64,000 bases of DNA, from the NCBI RefSeq assembly GCF_030036535.1, contig NZ_CP080387.1, positions 2,856,501 through 2,920,500 of the forward strand, written 5' to 3'. This stretch comes from Agrobacterium cucumeris. Lineage in GTDB: Bacteria > Pseudomonadota > Alphaproteobacteria > Rhizobiales > Rhizobiaceae. Positions 26,645 to 35,284 of the stretch are shown here, one piece after another. Under the pieces are notes generated by a model. The model saw only the letters and a program-made list of their open reading frames with translations. It was not told the DNA's origin and searched no databases. Each line of letters begins with the position of its first letter. Position 1 is the stretch's first letter. Both the position numbers and the translations under genes were made by a program.

Positions 26645-27704
26645 ATTCGAAGCCTTCCATATCCATATATTCGGCGCTGACGGCAGCACCCGTTGCTTCC
26701 ATCGAAGAAAGGACCTCGCCCACATCGCCGTTGAAGCGGATCGCCGTGCGTTCCACGGTATAACGCGCCTCGCGCACCGCTGCCCATGGCCGCATCAGGC
26801 CGAGTGTGAAAACGGTGACAACAAGGTTGGAGATGACGATCCAAAGGTAGCGCCCGCGATGCAGGTCGCTGTGCAGGTCGTGCTTTCCATCCAGCAGCAT
26901 GGACGAAATAACGACGTTGCGAACGCCCGTGCGATAAACGACGCCCGCGAGGCCATAAACCAGAAATGCGCCGAAAAGGCCGACATAGAGGGAGGCAAGC
27001 GCGGTAACCATGGCGGCCGTCTCGTCTTCGAGGATAGCGCTATTGGCCGCAAAGGCGGCAATGCCGAAGAAACCGACCACGGTGCTGCCGATCACCACCA
27101 TGATCGCAGGAATGATCCAGACCCGGTAAAGCGCGCTGATCTTCGGGTCGGCACTGAAAGGCCGGTCACCGTAACGCAGGTTGCTGAAAATGTAGCGGTT
27201 TGCCCAGCGGCTGGACAGTGGCGCCAGAATGCCGAAGGAGAAAAGCGCGACGAGGCTGCCAAGCAGAATGGAGACGAAGGCGCCTCCCGCAGTGCCGACG
27301 AAATCGAAACGGACATTGCGATAGCTCGTCACCCGCGCATTGAAACGAATGCTGCGCGTGATGAGCCAGGGAAAGAAGATCATCAGCAGGATCGCCGGCA
27401 CGAAGACCAGAAACGGATGGATGAGGCCAACAAGCTGCGAGACGACGATGAATGCAAATGCAATCAGCCGACCCTTGAAGATTTGCCCGCCGGTGGCGTG
27501 ATAACCGAAAGCGCGGCCGGCCAGCACGGTGTTGCCATTGAAGTAACGCTTGCGGCGCACCTTTGCCCAGGCGGAATAGATGCCGATCGTGACGATCGTC
27601 AGCAGAATATTGACGATCCAGATGCCAAAATATTCCTTGGCATTTCCACTGAACGAGCCACGTTCGAGCGCGCGCTGATCCGCGCTGACTGAGATTTCAC
27701 TCAT
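26634..27704 (-). CDS. DUF898 (YjgN-family) multi-pass membrane protein
   Basis: 356 residues with paired hydrophobic segments spread over the length and repeated motifs such as WAKVRRKRYFNGNT and PWAAVREARYTVERT, typical of the YjgN/DUF898 family. Its function is unknown. It overlaps the M48 protease gene, and the two are probably coupled; DUF898 proteins next to M48 proteases is an arrangement I recall from other proteobacteria. Confidence 0.88.
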   Translation of the reverse strand: MSEISVSADQRALERGSFSGNAKEYFGIWIVNILLTIVTIGIYSAWAKVRRKRYFNGNTVLAGRAFGYHATGGQIFKGRLIAFAFIVVSQLVGLIHPFLVFVPAILLMIFFPWLITRSIRFNARVTSYRNVRFDFVGTAGGAFVSILLGSLVALFSFGILAPLSSRWANRYIFSNLRYGDRPFSADPKISALYRVWIIPAIMVVIGSTVVGFFGIAAFAANSAILEDETAAMVTALASLYVGLFGAFLVYGLAGVVYRTGVRNVVISSMLLDGKHDLHSDLHRGRYLWIVISNLVVTVFTLGLMRPWAAVREARYTVERTAIRFNGDVGEVLSSMEATGAAVSAEYMDMEGFEFGF

Positions 27705-27872
27705 GATAGTCCCTCATGACATGCCCCTCTCCGGGCAGATTGAGTTTGCAGGCTTCCCCGTAATCGTCGATTGGCAGCGTCCCCACGCCGCAACGGCTCT
27801 CTTACGCGATAACAGCTTTAAGTGGAATTATTTTGACGAAAAAACTTGATTTTTATAGTAGTCTTTTTAGTC

Positions 27873-27908
27873 AAAAAAGCCCCGCTGTTTTCGCAGCGGG
27901 GCTTTTTG
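27873..27908 (-). terminator. Rho-independent terminator after mmsA (U-runs on both strands)
   Basis: GCCCCGCTG and CAGCGGGGC form a nine-base stem around TTTTCG, flanked by A6 on one side and T5 on the other, so it works in either direction. It begins 22 bases past the mmsA stop. Confidence 0.9.
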
Positions 27909-27930
27909 TTTTGGTTGCCGGTTTTTCGGC

Positions 27931-29427
27931 TTATTTCATCGTCGGCATGACGAATTCGGCACCCGACTTGATGCCGGACGGCCAGCGCGAGGTGATCGTC
28001 TTGGTCTTGGTCCAGAACTTGATCGAATCCGTGCCGTGCTGGTTAAGGTCACCGAAGCTCGAGGCCTTCCAGCCGCCGAAGGAGTGGTAGGCAAGCGGAA
28101 CCGGGATCGGAACGTTGACGCCGATCATGCCGATGTTGATGCGGCTTGCGAAGTCGCGTGCGGCATCGCCGTCACGGGTGTAGATCGCAACGCCGTTGCC
28201 GTACTCATGCTTCATCGGCAGTTCCAGCGCATCTTCGTAGTTCTTGGCGCGAACGACCGACAGAACCGGTCCGAAGATTTCCGTCTTGTAGATGTCCATG
28301 TCAGGTGTGACGTGGTCGAACAGGCAGCCGCCGACAAAATAACCGTCCTCGTAACCCTGCAGCTTGAAATCGCGGCCATCGACCAGCAGTTTTGCGCCCT
28401 GTTCAACACCGCTGTCGATCAGACCCTTGACGCGTGTCTGGGCTTCCTTGGTGACGAGCGGGCCCATATCGGCCTTGTCATCGGTATAGGGGCCGATTCT
28501 CAGGCTTTCGATCTGCGGGATGAGCTTTTCCACGAGACGATTGGCCGTTTCTTCGCCAACCGGAACCGCAACGGAAACAGCCATGCAGCGCTCGCCGGCC
28601 GAACCGTAACCCGCACCCATCAGTGCATTCACCGCCTGATCGAGATCGGCATCCGGCATGATGATCATGTGGTTCTTCGCGCCGCCGAAGCACTGCGCGC
28701 GCTTGCCGTTCATGGCGGCAGTGCCGTAGACGTAGCGGGCGATCGGCGTCGAGCCAACGAAGGAGACCGCGCCGATATCGGGATCGGTCAGGATGGCGTC
28801 GACAGCGCCCTTGTCACCATTGACGACATTGAGGATACCGGCCGGAAGACCGGCTTCGATCATCAGTTCGGCAAGACGGATCGGCAGCGACGGATCGCGC
28901 TCGGAAGGCTTGAGGATGAAGGCGTTGCCGCAGGCGATCGCCGGCGCAAACATCCACATCGGGATCATGCCGGGGAAGTTGAACGGCGTGATGCCGGCAC
29001 CGATGCCGACCGGCTGACGGATCGAATACATGTCGATGGCCGGGCCAGCGCCCTCGGTGAACTCACCCTTCTGCAGATGCGGAATGCCGCAGACGAATTC
29101 GCAGACTTCGAGGCCACGGATGATATCACCCTTGGAATCCTCAACAGTCTTGCCGTGCTCGCTGGAAAGCAGCACTGCCAGCTCGTTGAGGTCGCGGTTC
29201 AGAAGTTCGACGAATTTGAAAAAGACGCGGGCGCGGCGCTGCGGGTTGGTGGCAGCCCATTTCGGCTGTGCCGCCTTGGCGCTTTCAACGGCGGCGCGCA
29301 GTTCGGCGTCGCTCGCAAGCGCAACGGCTGCCTGCACTTCGCCGGTCGCCGGGTTATAGACATTCGATGTGCGGCCGCTGGTGCCCTGCACATGCTTGCC
29401 GTTAATGAAATGACCGATTTCCTTCAT
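27931..29427 (-). CDS. mmsA: Methylmalonate-semialdehyde dehydrogenase (CoA-acylating)
   Basis: 498 residues from the ATG preceded by GGAGGATTACCC; an open extension of 20 codons upstream lacks a ribosome site. Aldehyde dehydrogenase fold with catalytic Cys in GSAGERCMA, and family-specific CFGGAKNHMIIMPDADLDQ. It converts methylmalonate or malonate semialdehyde to propionyl- or acetyl-CoA in valine and inositol breakdown. Divergent from a monooxygenase-fold/LysR pair that may regulate it. Confidence 0.95.
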   Translation of the reverse strand: MKEIGHFINGKHVQGTSGRTSNVYNPATGEVQAAVALASDAELRAAVESAKAAQPKWAATNPQRRARVFFKFVELLNRDLNELAVLLSSEHGKTVEDSKGDIIRGLEVCEFVCGIPHLQKGEFTEGAGPAIDMYSIRQPVGIGAGITPFNFPGMIPMWMFAPAIACGNAFILKPSERDPSLPIRLAELMIEAGLPAGILNVVNGDKGAVDAILTDPDIGAVSFVGSTPIARYVYGTAAMNGKRAQCFGGAKNHMIIMPDADLDQAVNALMGAGYGSAGERCMAVSVAVPVGEETANRLVEKLIPQIESLRIGPYTDDKADMGPLVTKEAQTRVKGLIDSGVEQGAKLLVDGRDFKLQGYEDGYFVGGCLFDHVTPDMDIYKTEIFGPVLSVVRAKNYEDALELPMKHEYGNGVAIYTRDGDAARDFASRINIGMIGVNVPIPVPLAYHSFGGWKASSFGDLNQHGTDSIKFWTKTKTITSRWPSGIKSGAEFVMPTMK

Positions 29428-29594
29428 GGGTAATCCTCCGCGATTTTTTGATGGGTGCAGCATTGCACTTGAATTTGTACAAAGCAATGAACTCGGATAA
29501 GAAACCGTTGTGCGTAAATTAAAGCACGATGAGCATTCTTAGGCGTTTCCTGATCCGGCACGGCGAGTTCGCCATTCAAAAAGAAAGTCAAAAG

Positions 29595-29912
29595 ATGGCA
29601 AGCGATGAAACTGTCGTGAGGATGGCTGAAATAGAAATCGATCCGACCCATCTGGAAGCCTATCGCAGATTGCTTGCAGAGGAGATCGAGGCTTCTGTCC
29701 GTCTTGAAAATGGCGTGCTTGCATTAAATGCGGTGGCGATCAAAGGCAGCCCGGAAAAGATTCGCATCCTCGAAGTTTATGCGAACCAGGCGGCATATGA
29801 GGCGCATCTGCAAACGCCGCATTTCCTGAAATATAAACAGCGTGTGGCGGGAATGGTGACATCGCTTACTTTGATCGAAGTTGAACCCGTAATGATGCGT
29901 GGCAAGCCATGA
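29595..29912 (+). CDS. ABM-domain (YgiN-like) putative quinol monooxygenase
   Basis: About 105 residues from ATG 29595; the frame is open for 22 further codons upstream to 29529 and the ribosome site is weak, so the start is uncertain. A single antibiotic-biosynthesis-monooxygenase ferredoxin-like domain is seen, with ENGVLALNAVAIKGSPEKIRILEVYANQAAYEAH, close to YgiN-type cofactor-free oxygenases. The stop overlaps the next gene's start (ATGA), so it is coupled to the LysR regulator. Confidence 0.78.
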   Translation: MASDETVVRMAEIEIDPTHLEAYRRLLAEEIEASVRLENGVLALNAVAIKGSPEKIRILEVYANQAAYEAHLQTPHFLKYKQRVAGMVTSLTLIEVEPVMMRGKP

Positions 29913-30790
29913 ATTGGGATGACGTCCGCATATTCCTTGCCGTTGCCCGCTCCGGGCAGATTCTCGCCGCTTCGAAACGGCTCGGTCTGAACCATGCAAC
30001 GCTTTCGCGGCGATTGACGCTGCTGGAGCAGGCACTGAAGACCCAGCTTTTCATCCGCCGGACGAATGGCTGCGAAATGACCGAGGAAGGTCAGCGGTTT
30101 TTGGGTGCCGCCGAGCGCATGGAAACCGAAATGCTGAATGCCCAGGCCAATCTCGGCCGCGTCGATACGGCGGTGGCGGGAACGGTGCGCATCGGCGCGC
30201 CGGACGGTCTTGGCGTTTCCTTTCTCGCACCACGGCTCGGCCGGCTGACGGCCCGTTATCCTGATCTCAAAATCCAGCTCGTGCCGGTGCCGCGTTCCTT
30301 CTCTTTGTCGCAACGCGAGGCCGATATCGCCATCACCATCGAACGGCCGGAGCAGGGCAGGCTGATGTTCTCAAAGCTCACTGATTATTCGCTCGGGCTT
30401 TATGCCTCAGCGGACTATCTGGCCGAATATGGAACGCCGGCGGATGTCGAAGCGCTCAAGCGCCATCGTCGCATCGGTTATGTGGAGGACCTGATCTTCT
30501 CGCCCTCCCTGAACTTTACGGGCGAGATCATGCGCGACTGGGACGCCGCCTTTGAAATCTCCAGTGCCACCGGCCAGACGGAGGCGGTGCGGTCGGGGGC
30601 GGGCATCGGCATTCTGCACAATTACATCGCCGGGCAATATCCTGAACTTCTGCGGATCATGCCGCATATCAGCATCATCAGGTCTTACTGGACGGCTTAT
30701 CACGAGTCCGCCCGCCAATTGGTCCGTGTCCGCACCGTAGTTGATTTTCTTCAGGAACTTGTTGCCGAAGAGCGGCGAATCTTCGCCTGA
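29909..30790 (+). CDS. LysR-family transcriptional regulator
   Basis: 293 residues with the LysR winged helix (residues 1-60; DDVRIFLAVARSGQILAASKRLG and HATLSRRLTLLEQAL) and a substrate-binding domain from about 90. The subtype resembles LysR proteins controlling aldehyde dehydrogenases. It is coupled to the ABM gene, and together they are divergent from mmsA, which is the most likely target. Confidence 0.9.
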   Translation: MNWDDVRIFLAVARSGQILAASKRLGLNHATLSRRLTLLEQALKTQLFIRRTNGCEMTEEGQRFLGAAERMETEMLNAQANLGRVDTAVAGTVRIGAPDGLGVSFLAPRLGRLTARYPDLKIQLVPVPRSFSLSQREADIAITIERPEQGRLMFSKLTDYSLGLYASADYLAEYGTPADVEALKRHRRIGYVEDLIFSPSLNFTGEIMRDWDAAFEISSATGQTEAVRSGAGIGILHNYIAGQYPELLRIMPHISIIRSYWTAYHESARQLVRVRTVVDFLQELVAEERRIFA

Positions 30791-30905
30791 GGTCGATAGG
30801 TCGATCCATTAGTAATATTAATTGCACAAGTTAGCCCGCTCCGGGCTTGACAAGGGGTGGCTGGCTGAACGACCAATGCAGCCATTGGGAGAGATCGGAA
30901 CTGAC

Positions 30906-31832
30906 ATGTCGACTATGATACGAAAGCTTTCGCCGACTGGCCTCGGCGTGGCCGTCATGCTGCTTGGAATGCTGCTTTTCGCGTTGAACGATGCCATGGG
31001 AAAATGGCTCGTATCGACCTATAGCCAGGGGCAGGTTATCCTGATCCGAAGTGCTGCGGCCCTCGTCATCCTTGTCCCCATCGTCTGGCGAGCCGGCCTT
31101 TCCGGTCTAGTGAAGGTCGAGCGGCCCGGATTGCAGGCGGCGCGTGTCTTCTTCTCCACTGCCGAGCTTTTCTGTTTCTACTTCGCGGTTGCGAGCCTGC
31201 CACTGGCAGATGTCATGACCTACTGGCTGGCAGCGCCCATTTATGTGGCGGCTCTGGCGCCGTTTCTGCTCGGAGAAAAGGTCGGCTGGCGTCGGTGGAC
31301 AGCCATCGCCATCGGTTTCGTCGGCGTTCTCATCGCCTTGAAACCAAGTTCGGCAAGCCTCACTTCCGCTGCGCTGTTTTCCATTCTCGGCAGTGCTGCC
31401 TTCGCCTTCATGATGTTGTCCGGACGCCAGCTGCGCAATACGCCGGATACGGTGCTTGCCTTCTGGCAGATCATCGGTGCCGGTGTTGCGGGCATCGTTG
31501 CGGTGTTTCTGACCCCATCCGGCTGGCTGCCGGTCCAGTCCAGCTTCGATCTGGCGTTCCTCAGCCTGCTTGGCGTGGTCGCCATGGCGGCGCATGTGCT
31601 GGTCAATCGGGCTCTGAAGCTTGCCGATGCTGCGACCGTCGCGCCGCTGCAATATACGCTGCTGCTGTGGGCGGTGATCTTCGGCTGGGCATTCTTCGGG
31701 GATGTGCCGCATATCAGCATCGTCATTGGTGCGGGCCTGATTGTTCTATCCGGCCTCTATATTTTCTTCCGCGAAAATACGCTCAAGCGGCGCCGCGAAA
31801 CGGCGGAAGGACTGGTCGAAGAACAGGTTTGA
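30906..31832 (+). CDS. EamA-family (DMT) exporter
   Basis: 308 residues from the ATG giving MSTMIRKLSP, with about ten membrane spans in two EamA repeats (for example FALNDAMGKWLVS in repeat one and a second repeat from about residue 150). Likely a metabolite or amino-acid exporter; substrate unknown. Follows the LysR gene by 115 bases and may be separately transcribed. Confidence 0.85.
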   Translation: MSTMIRKLSPTGLGVAVMLLGMLLFALNDAMGKWLVSTYSQGQVILIRSAAALVILVPIVWRAGLSGLVKVERPGLQAARVFFSTAELFCFYFAVASLPLADVMTYWLAAPIYVAALAPFLLGEKVGWRRWTAIAIGFVGVLIALKPSSASLTSAALFSILGSAAFAFMMLSGRQLRNTPDTVLAFWQIIGAGVAGIVAVFLTPSGWLPVQSSFDLAFLSLLGVVAMAAHVLVNRALKLADAATVAPLQYTLLLWAVIFGWAFFGDVPHISIVIGAGLIVLSGLYIFFRENTLKRRRETAEGLVEEQV

Positions 31833-31886
31833 TCTTTCCTGACCACTGTCGATACAATCACGGGACTTGACGAAGGCGTGATCTTC

Positions 31887-32120
31887 AGGGAGTAAGAGAA
31901 GGCCCTGCGATCATATGTCTCGCATGGGCAGAGGAAACAAAGGTGCCGGGCCCCTCTGGCGAGAGTTTTACGGCGCTCTCGCGATGTCGGTACCGCCTGC
32001 AAAAATTGGCCGGCGGATTAAAAACTATGAAAAACCTGAATGTGCTTCGCGCGCGTGCTTTCTGCGTGCGGCCTGACGCTCCGCGTCGGTCCGTGAACGT
32101 CCTCGTTATCGGAGGCGACC
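31887..32120 (+). promoter_or_regulatory. Structured 5' leader upstream of the DUF475 gene (possible metal riboswitch)
   Basis: A 292-base gene-free stretch holds several strong helices: CAGAGG/CCTCTG (31929-31934 with 31953-31958), GCGAGAG/CTCTCGC (31959-31965 with 31976-31982) and GGTGCC/GGTACC (31942-31947 with 31989-31994), the last two mutually compatible but the first competing with the third. CCTC at 32101-32104 can pair with the GAGG of the ribosome site GGAGG. TerC-like genes are often governed by the manganese-sensing yybP-ykoY leader; AGGGAGTAAG at 31887 only partly matches its GGGGAGUAG core, so I do not assign that family. Confidence 0.4.
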
Positions 32121-32124
32121 GGAC

Positions 32125-33231
32125 ATGAGCCCCGCCCAGAAAACCACGCTTTCCTACTTCAAGTGGGCATTTATCGTCACCATCGTCGGTCTGATCCTCG
32201 GCGGTTATCTCGGCTGGGAAATGACCGGAACGGTGGGCGGCACGGTGACGATCTTCTTCATCTGCGTCGTTCTAGCGGTGCTGGAAATCTCGCTTTCCTT
32301 CGACAACGCCATCGTCAACGCCAACAAGCTCAAGGATATGACGCCGGTCTGGCAGCACCGCTTCCTGACCTGGGGTATCCTGATTGCCGTTTTCGGCATG
32401 CGTATCGTCTTCCCGCTGCTCATCGTCGTCGTTGCCGCAAATGTCGGCCCCTGGACGGCAATCGTCATGGCGGCAACGCAGCCAGAACGTTATTCGGAAA
32501 TCATGCGTGACGCCCATCTGCCGATTGCGGCTTTTGGCGGCACCTTCCTGATGATGGTCGGTCTCAATTTCTTCTTCGACCATGAAAAGGACGTGCACTG
32601 GGTGCGCTGGATCGAGGAAAAAGCTGCGACCTATTCCTCCGTCAAGGGCATCGAGATCGCCTTCGTGCTTGTCGTCATGCTGGTGTTTTCCCGTATCATC
32701 GGTGCCAGTGACAACCCGGAACTCGGCCCGGTCGCTGCCAACACCTTCTTCCATTCGGCGATCTGGGGTCTTTTGACCTTCCTGCTGGTGGAAGTCGTCG
32801 GCGGTATTCTCGATCGCAGCCAGGAAATGCTGGAAGGCGCGGCCAAAGGTGGCTTCGGTGCGTTTCTTTACCTCGAAGTGCTGGATGCCAGCTTCTCCTT
32901 CGACGGCGTGATCGGTGCTTTCGCACTGACCCAGAACCTCTTCATCATCGCCATCGGCCTCGGCATCGGCGCCATGTATGTGCGCTCGATGACGATCATG
33001 CTGGTTGAGAAGGGAACGCTTGCCGAATACCGCTATCTGGAACACGGCGCATTTTACGCGATCCTTATCCTGTCGGTCATCATGTATGTGCAGACCATGT
33101 TCCATATACCGGAGGTCATCACCGGTCTTGGCGGTGCGACCCTGATCGGTATTTCGCTCTGGTCGTCGATCCGGCATAACCGGCAGCAAGGCGCCAATGC
33201 CGCTGATACGGCCCGCGGTGCAGAAATCTGA
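32125..33231 (+). CDS. DUF475 (TerC-like) integral membrane protein
   Basis: 368 residues with about nine hydrophobic spans. Two acidic membrane motifs, LEISLSFDNAIVNA (near residues 53-66) and LDASFSFDGVIGAFA (near 252-266), correspond to the paired metal-binding segments of TerC-type proteins, which are linked to manganese export and tellurite resistance. GGAGG precedes the ATG by about nine bases. Its leader appears structured. Metal ion is inferred. Confidence 0.88.
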   Translation: MSPAQKTTLSYFKWAFIVTIVGLILGGYLGWEMTGTVGGTVTIFFICVVLAVLEISLSFDNAIVNANKLKDMTPVWQHRFLTWGILIAVFGMRIVFPLLIVVVAANVGPWTAIVMAATQPERYSEIMRDAHLPIAAFGGTFLMMVGLNFFFDHEKDVHWVRWIEEKAATYSSVKGIEIAFVLVVMLVFSRIIGASDNPELGPVAANTFFHSAIWGLLTFLLVEVVGGILDRSQEMLEGAAKGGFGAFLYLEVLDASFSFDGVIGAFALTQNLFIIAIGLGIGAMYVRSMTIMLVEKGTLAEYRYLEHGAFYAILILSVIMYVQTMFHIPEVITGLGGATLIGISLWSSIRHNRQQGANAADTARGAEI

Positions 33232-33262
33232 GCAACGCGGAAATCTGATCCACAACGATCCT

Positions 33263-33295
33263 TGCCTTCCGCCTCTGCGGCGGAAGGCAGTTTTT
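33263..33295 (+). terminator. Rho-independent terminator after the DUF475 gene
   Basis: TGCCTTCCGCC and GGCGGAAGGCA form a perfect 11-base stem around TCTGC, followed by GTTTTT. It starts 31 bases after the stop. Confidence 0.93.
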
Positions 33296-33417
33296 AAGCA
33301 CTGAATTTCTGTCTGCTTATTTTTATTGCTCATCTGAGTTTGCAGAAAATCTGGCCGTGGCGCCAGGATCGCACGACAAATGGTTGTTTTTTCTCATATT
33401 TGTGCGCTGCAATAAAG

Positions 33418-33435
33418 TTGGCACGCTTCCTGCTT
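33418..33435 (+). promoter_or_regulatory. Sigma-54 (-24/-12) promoter
   Basis: TTGGCACG-CTTC-CTGCTT carries the invariant GG (-25/-24) and GC (-13/-12) exactly 12 bases apart, with the complete TTGGCACG left element; the only change from consensus is C for T in the right element. There is no coding start for 180 bases, and a strong terminator lies about 100 bases downstream, so it probably drives a small RNA. CTGGC/GCCAG inverted arms at about 33351-33366 could be an activator site. Confidence 0.75.
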
Positions 33436-33444
33436 CTCTTGCTT

Positions 33445-33541
33445 TAAGTCCAGAGGGGACGTTGGAAGCCCGGAAAACGGGTCCAGAAACGCCGCCGCGC
33501 TGTTTGACCTATCCGGTCTGCAACAGCGCGGCGGTTTTGTT
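33445..33541 (+). ncRNA. Candidate sigma-54-dependent small RNA of about 95 nt
   Basis: The expected start, 12 bases after the -12 element, falls at about 33445. The transcript would form a hairpin with GGAC/GTCC and CCCG/CGGG pairs (33457-33484) and end in an exceptional terminator: 13-base perfect stem CCGCCGCGCTGTT/AACAGCGCGGCGG (33492-33504 with 33522-33534), an inner GACC/GGTC stem, then TTTTGTTTG. No ORF of note lies inside. It could instead be an attenuator leader of the MarR gene that begins at 33616. Confidence 0.6.
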
Positions 33542-33615
33542 TGTGCGCCATGGTTCTTGAGTTTTGCCTTTCGTTGCCTGAAAAAGGCACGATAACGACT
33601 GGAAGGTTTATCGGC

Positions 33616-33960
33616 GTGCCTGCAGAACTTTCGCCCACGGAAGCCTTGGGGCTCTGGCATCGCGTCGCGATCGAGCAGGTTATTGCCGACGCGCCGGATT
33701 TGACCTTGCGCCAGACGGCCATCCTGCTGCAGATTTATCTCGTGCCGCCACCGCACACCGTTCGTGGTCTCGCCGCAATGCTCGGCGTGACCAAGCCGGT
33801 CATCACCCGCGCACTCGACAGTCTGGGGGCGCTGGGGCTGGTCGACAGGGTGCGGGATGAACGGGACAGGCGCAATGTTGTGATAAAACGCACCGTCACA
33901 GGTGCGCTCTATCTGGAAAAATTCGGCGATCTGATTATTGATCAGGCGCGTAAGATCTAA
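33616..33960 (+). CDS. MarR-type winged-helix regulator
   Basis: 114 residues from the GTG chosen because GGAAGG lies nine bases upstream and the protein then begins just before the first helix; longer open starts at 33541-33550 would lie against the small-RNA terminator. The recognition region TVRGLAAMLGVTKPVITRALDSLGALGLVDRVRDERDRRNVVI is typical of MarR proteins. Target unknown. The next gene starts nine bases downstream. Confidence 0.82.
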   Translation: MPAELSPTEALGLWHRVAIEQVIADAPDLTLRQTAILLQIYLVPPPHTVRGLAAMLGVTKPVITRALDSLGALGLVDRVRDERDRRNVVIKRTVTGALYLEKFGDLIIDQARKI

Positions 33961-33968
33961 CTCTGGAC

Positions 33969-34829
33969 GTGAAACCTATGATGCTCGACCGCCGCCTGAA
34001 TGTCTTCCGCTCTGACCTCGCCGATGAAAAACTGCAAGGCGTGGTGCAGGCCGACCGCTTCGTCAGTGGTTCGCCCGCGCAAGTCGCCGTTCCCGTCATT
34101 GGCCTGCGACCGACACCAGACTTAGCCTCCGGTATCGATACGGAGCTTTTGTTTGGCGAAACTGTTCGTGTTTTCGACAGAGCGAACGGCTGGGCATGGG
34201 TGCAGGCGGATGCCGATGGTTACGCCGGTTACGTGCCGGAAACCGCTATCGGCGATGTCGTTGCCGCCACCCATCGTGTCGTCGCGCCGCGCACCTTTCT
34301 CTATCCTGCCGCTGAATTGCGCAAGCCGCCGGTCGCGGCCCTTTCCATGGGCAGCCTTGTTCGCATCGTCGGCGAGGCCGAGACGCGTGGTACCCGCTAT
34401 CTCATGACTGAAAAAGGCGAGGGCATCATCGCCGCCCATTGCCGTGCAGTCGGTGATACTCTCGAAGAGGATTATGTGGCGATAGCACTGCGCTTTATCG
34501 AGACACCCTATCTGTGGGGCGGACGCTCCGGCCATGGCATCGATTGTTCCGGCCTCGTGCAGCTTTCCATGGCAATGGCGGGTCGGCGGGTTCTGCGTGA
34601 TACCGATATGCAGGTAAAGTCGCTCGGCGTGGAGATAGAGCGCGACGAATTGCGCCGCGGTGACCTTGTTTTCTGGAAGGGCCATGTCGGCCTCATGGAA
34701 AACGAGGAAACGCTGCTTCACGCCAATGGGCATACGATGAATGTCGCTCGCGAAAATCTCGATGCGGCCATCGAGCGTATCGGCTGGCTTTATGAAAAGC
34801 CGACGGCTTTTCGTCGTCTGGAGGGCTGA
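33969..34829 (+). CDS. NlpC/P60-family cell-wall hydrolase with SH3 domains
   Basis: 286 residues, or 282 from ATG 33981. Two bacterial SH3-like segments (about 55-150) precede a C40 peptidase domain with catalytic Cys in GIDCSGLVQ, His in KGHVGLM and a polar third residue in HANGH. The family cleaves stem peptides of peptidoglycan, usually gamma-D-glutamyl-diaminopimelate bonds. No signal peptide is visible, so it may act on recycled muropeptides in the cytoplasm or be exported otherwise. Confidence 0.87.
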   Translation: MKPMMLDRRLNVFRSDLADEKLQGVVQADRFVSGSPAQVAVPVIGLRPTPDLASGIDTELLFGETVRVFDRANGWAWVQADADGYAGYVPETAIGDVVAATHRVVAPRTFLYPAAELRKPPVAALSMGSLVRIVGEAETRGTRYLMTEKGEGIIAAHCRAVGDTLEEDYVAIALRFIETPYLWGGRSGHGIDCSGLVQLSMAMAGRRVLRDTDMQVKSLGVEIERDELRRGDLVFWKGHVGLMENEETLLHANGHTMNVARENLDAAIERIGWLYEKPTAFRRLEG

Positions 34830-34924
34830 GAAAGCCGTTTTCACGAAATCGTGCCCGCGCCACCCTTTGTAGGACGGTCGTCAACGGCCTACATCTGAGG
34901 AAGGATGGTACGGGACCGGCATCG

Positions 34925-35284
34925 ATGAAGACAAAAACCGCGACAAAATTGGCAGCATTCCTGACGGCGGTTCTATTGAGCGCCTCGGCTCAGGCGCAGA
35001 CCGTTTTCCAGAATGGCTTTGCCCCGGCACCCGATGCCTATGCGAACCTGCCTGGTGTCAAGGATCCGCGCACGCTGCAGCCCAAGGTGCGTTATACCTG
35101 CCACAGCGAACTGGGAAGAACCGGATATTCCAGAGGTGCCTACCGCAACGTTTTTGGCAGCCGGGGACTTCCCGTTCAGGGTTATCGCTGCACGGATGAA
35201 AACGGCATTTCCAGCTTCGGTGGCAGAAATCCGGTCTCGAAGGACTGGTATCCCGGCATCAATCCCGTCGACCCGACCTTCTGA
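34925..35284 (+). CDS. Small secreted protein of unknown function
   Basis: 119 residues with a clear signal peptide (KTKTATKLAAFLTAVLLSASAQA, cleavage near residue 24). The mature part of about 95 residues has two cysteines that could form one disulfide (YTCHSE and YRCTDE) and is rich in Gly, Tyr, Arg and Ser. I do not recognise a family. It stands alone between the NlpC/P60 gene and pncB. Confidence 0.7.
   Translation: MKTKTATKLAAFLTAVLLSASAQAQTVFQNGFAPAPDAYANLPGVKDPRTLQPKVRYTCHSELGRTGYSRGAYRNVFGSRGLPVQGYRCTDENGISSFGGRNPVSKDWYPGINPVDPTF

Noticed and set aside
27833..28090. An 85-codon plus-strand ORF with a hydrophobic stretch
   Set aside because: It reads through the bidirectional terminator and into the antisense strand of mmsA; the hydrophobic run is produced by the terminator bases.
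28036..29433. A 465-codon frame opposite mmsA
   Set aside because: Antisense shadow of mmsA, rich in Arg, Asp and Gly with no family features.
31887..31990. Assignment of the DUF475 leader to the yybP-ykoY riboswitch
   Set aside because: Only a partial match to the GGGGAGUAG core, and CAGGG before it pairs locally with CCCTG; the second conserved loop was not found by eye.
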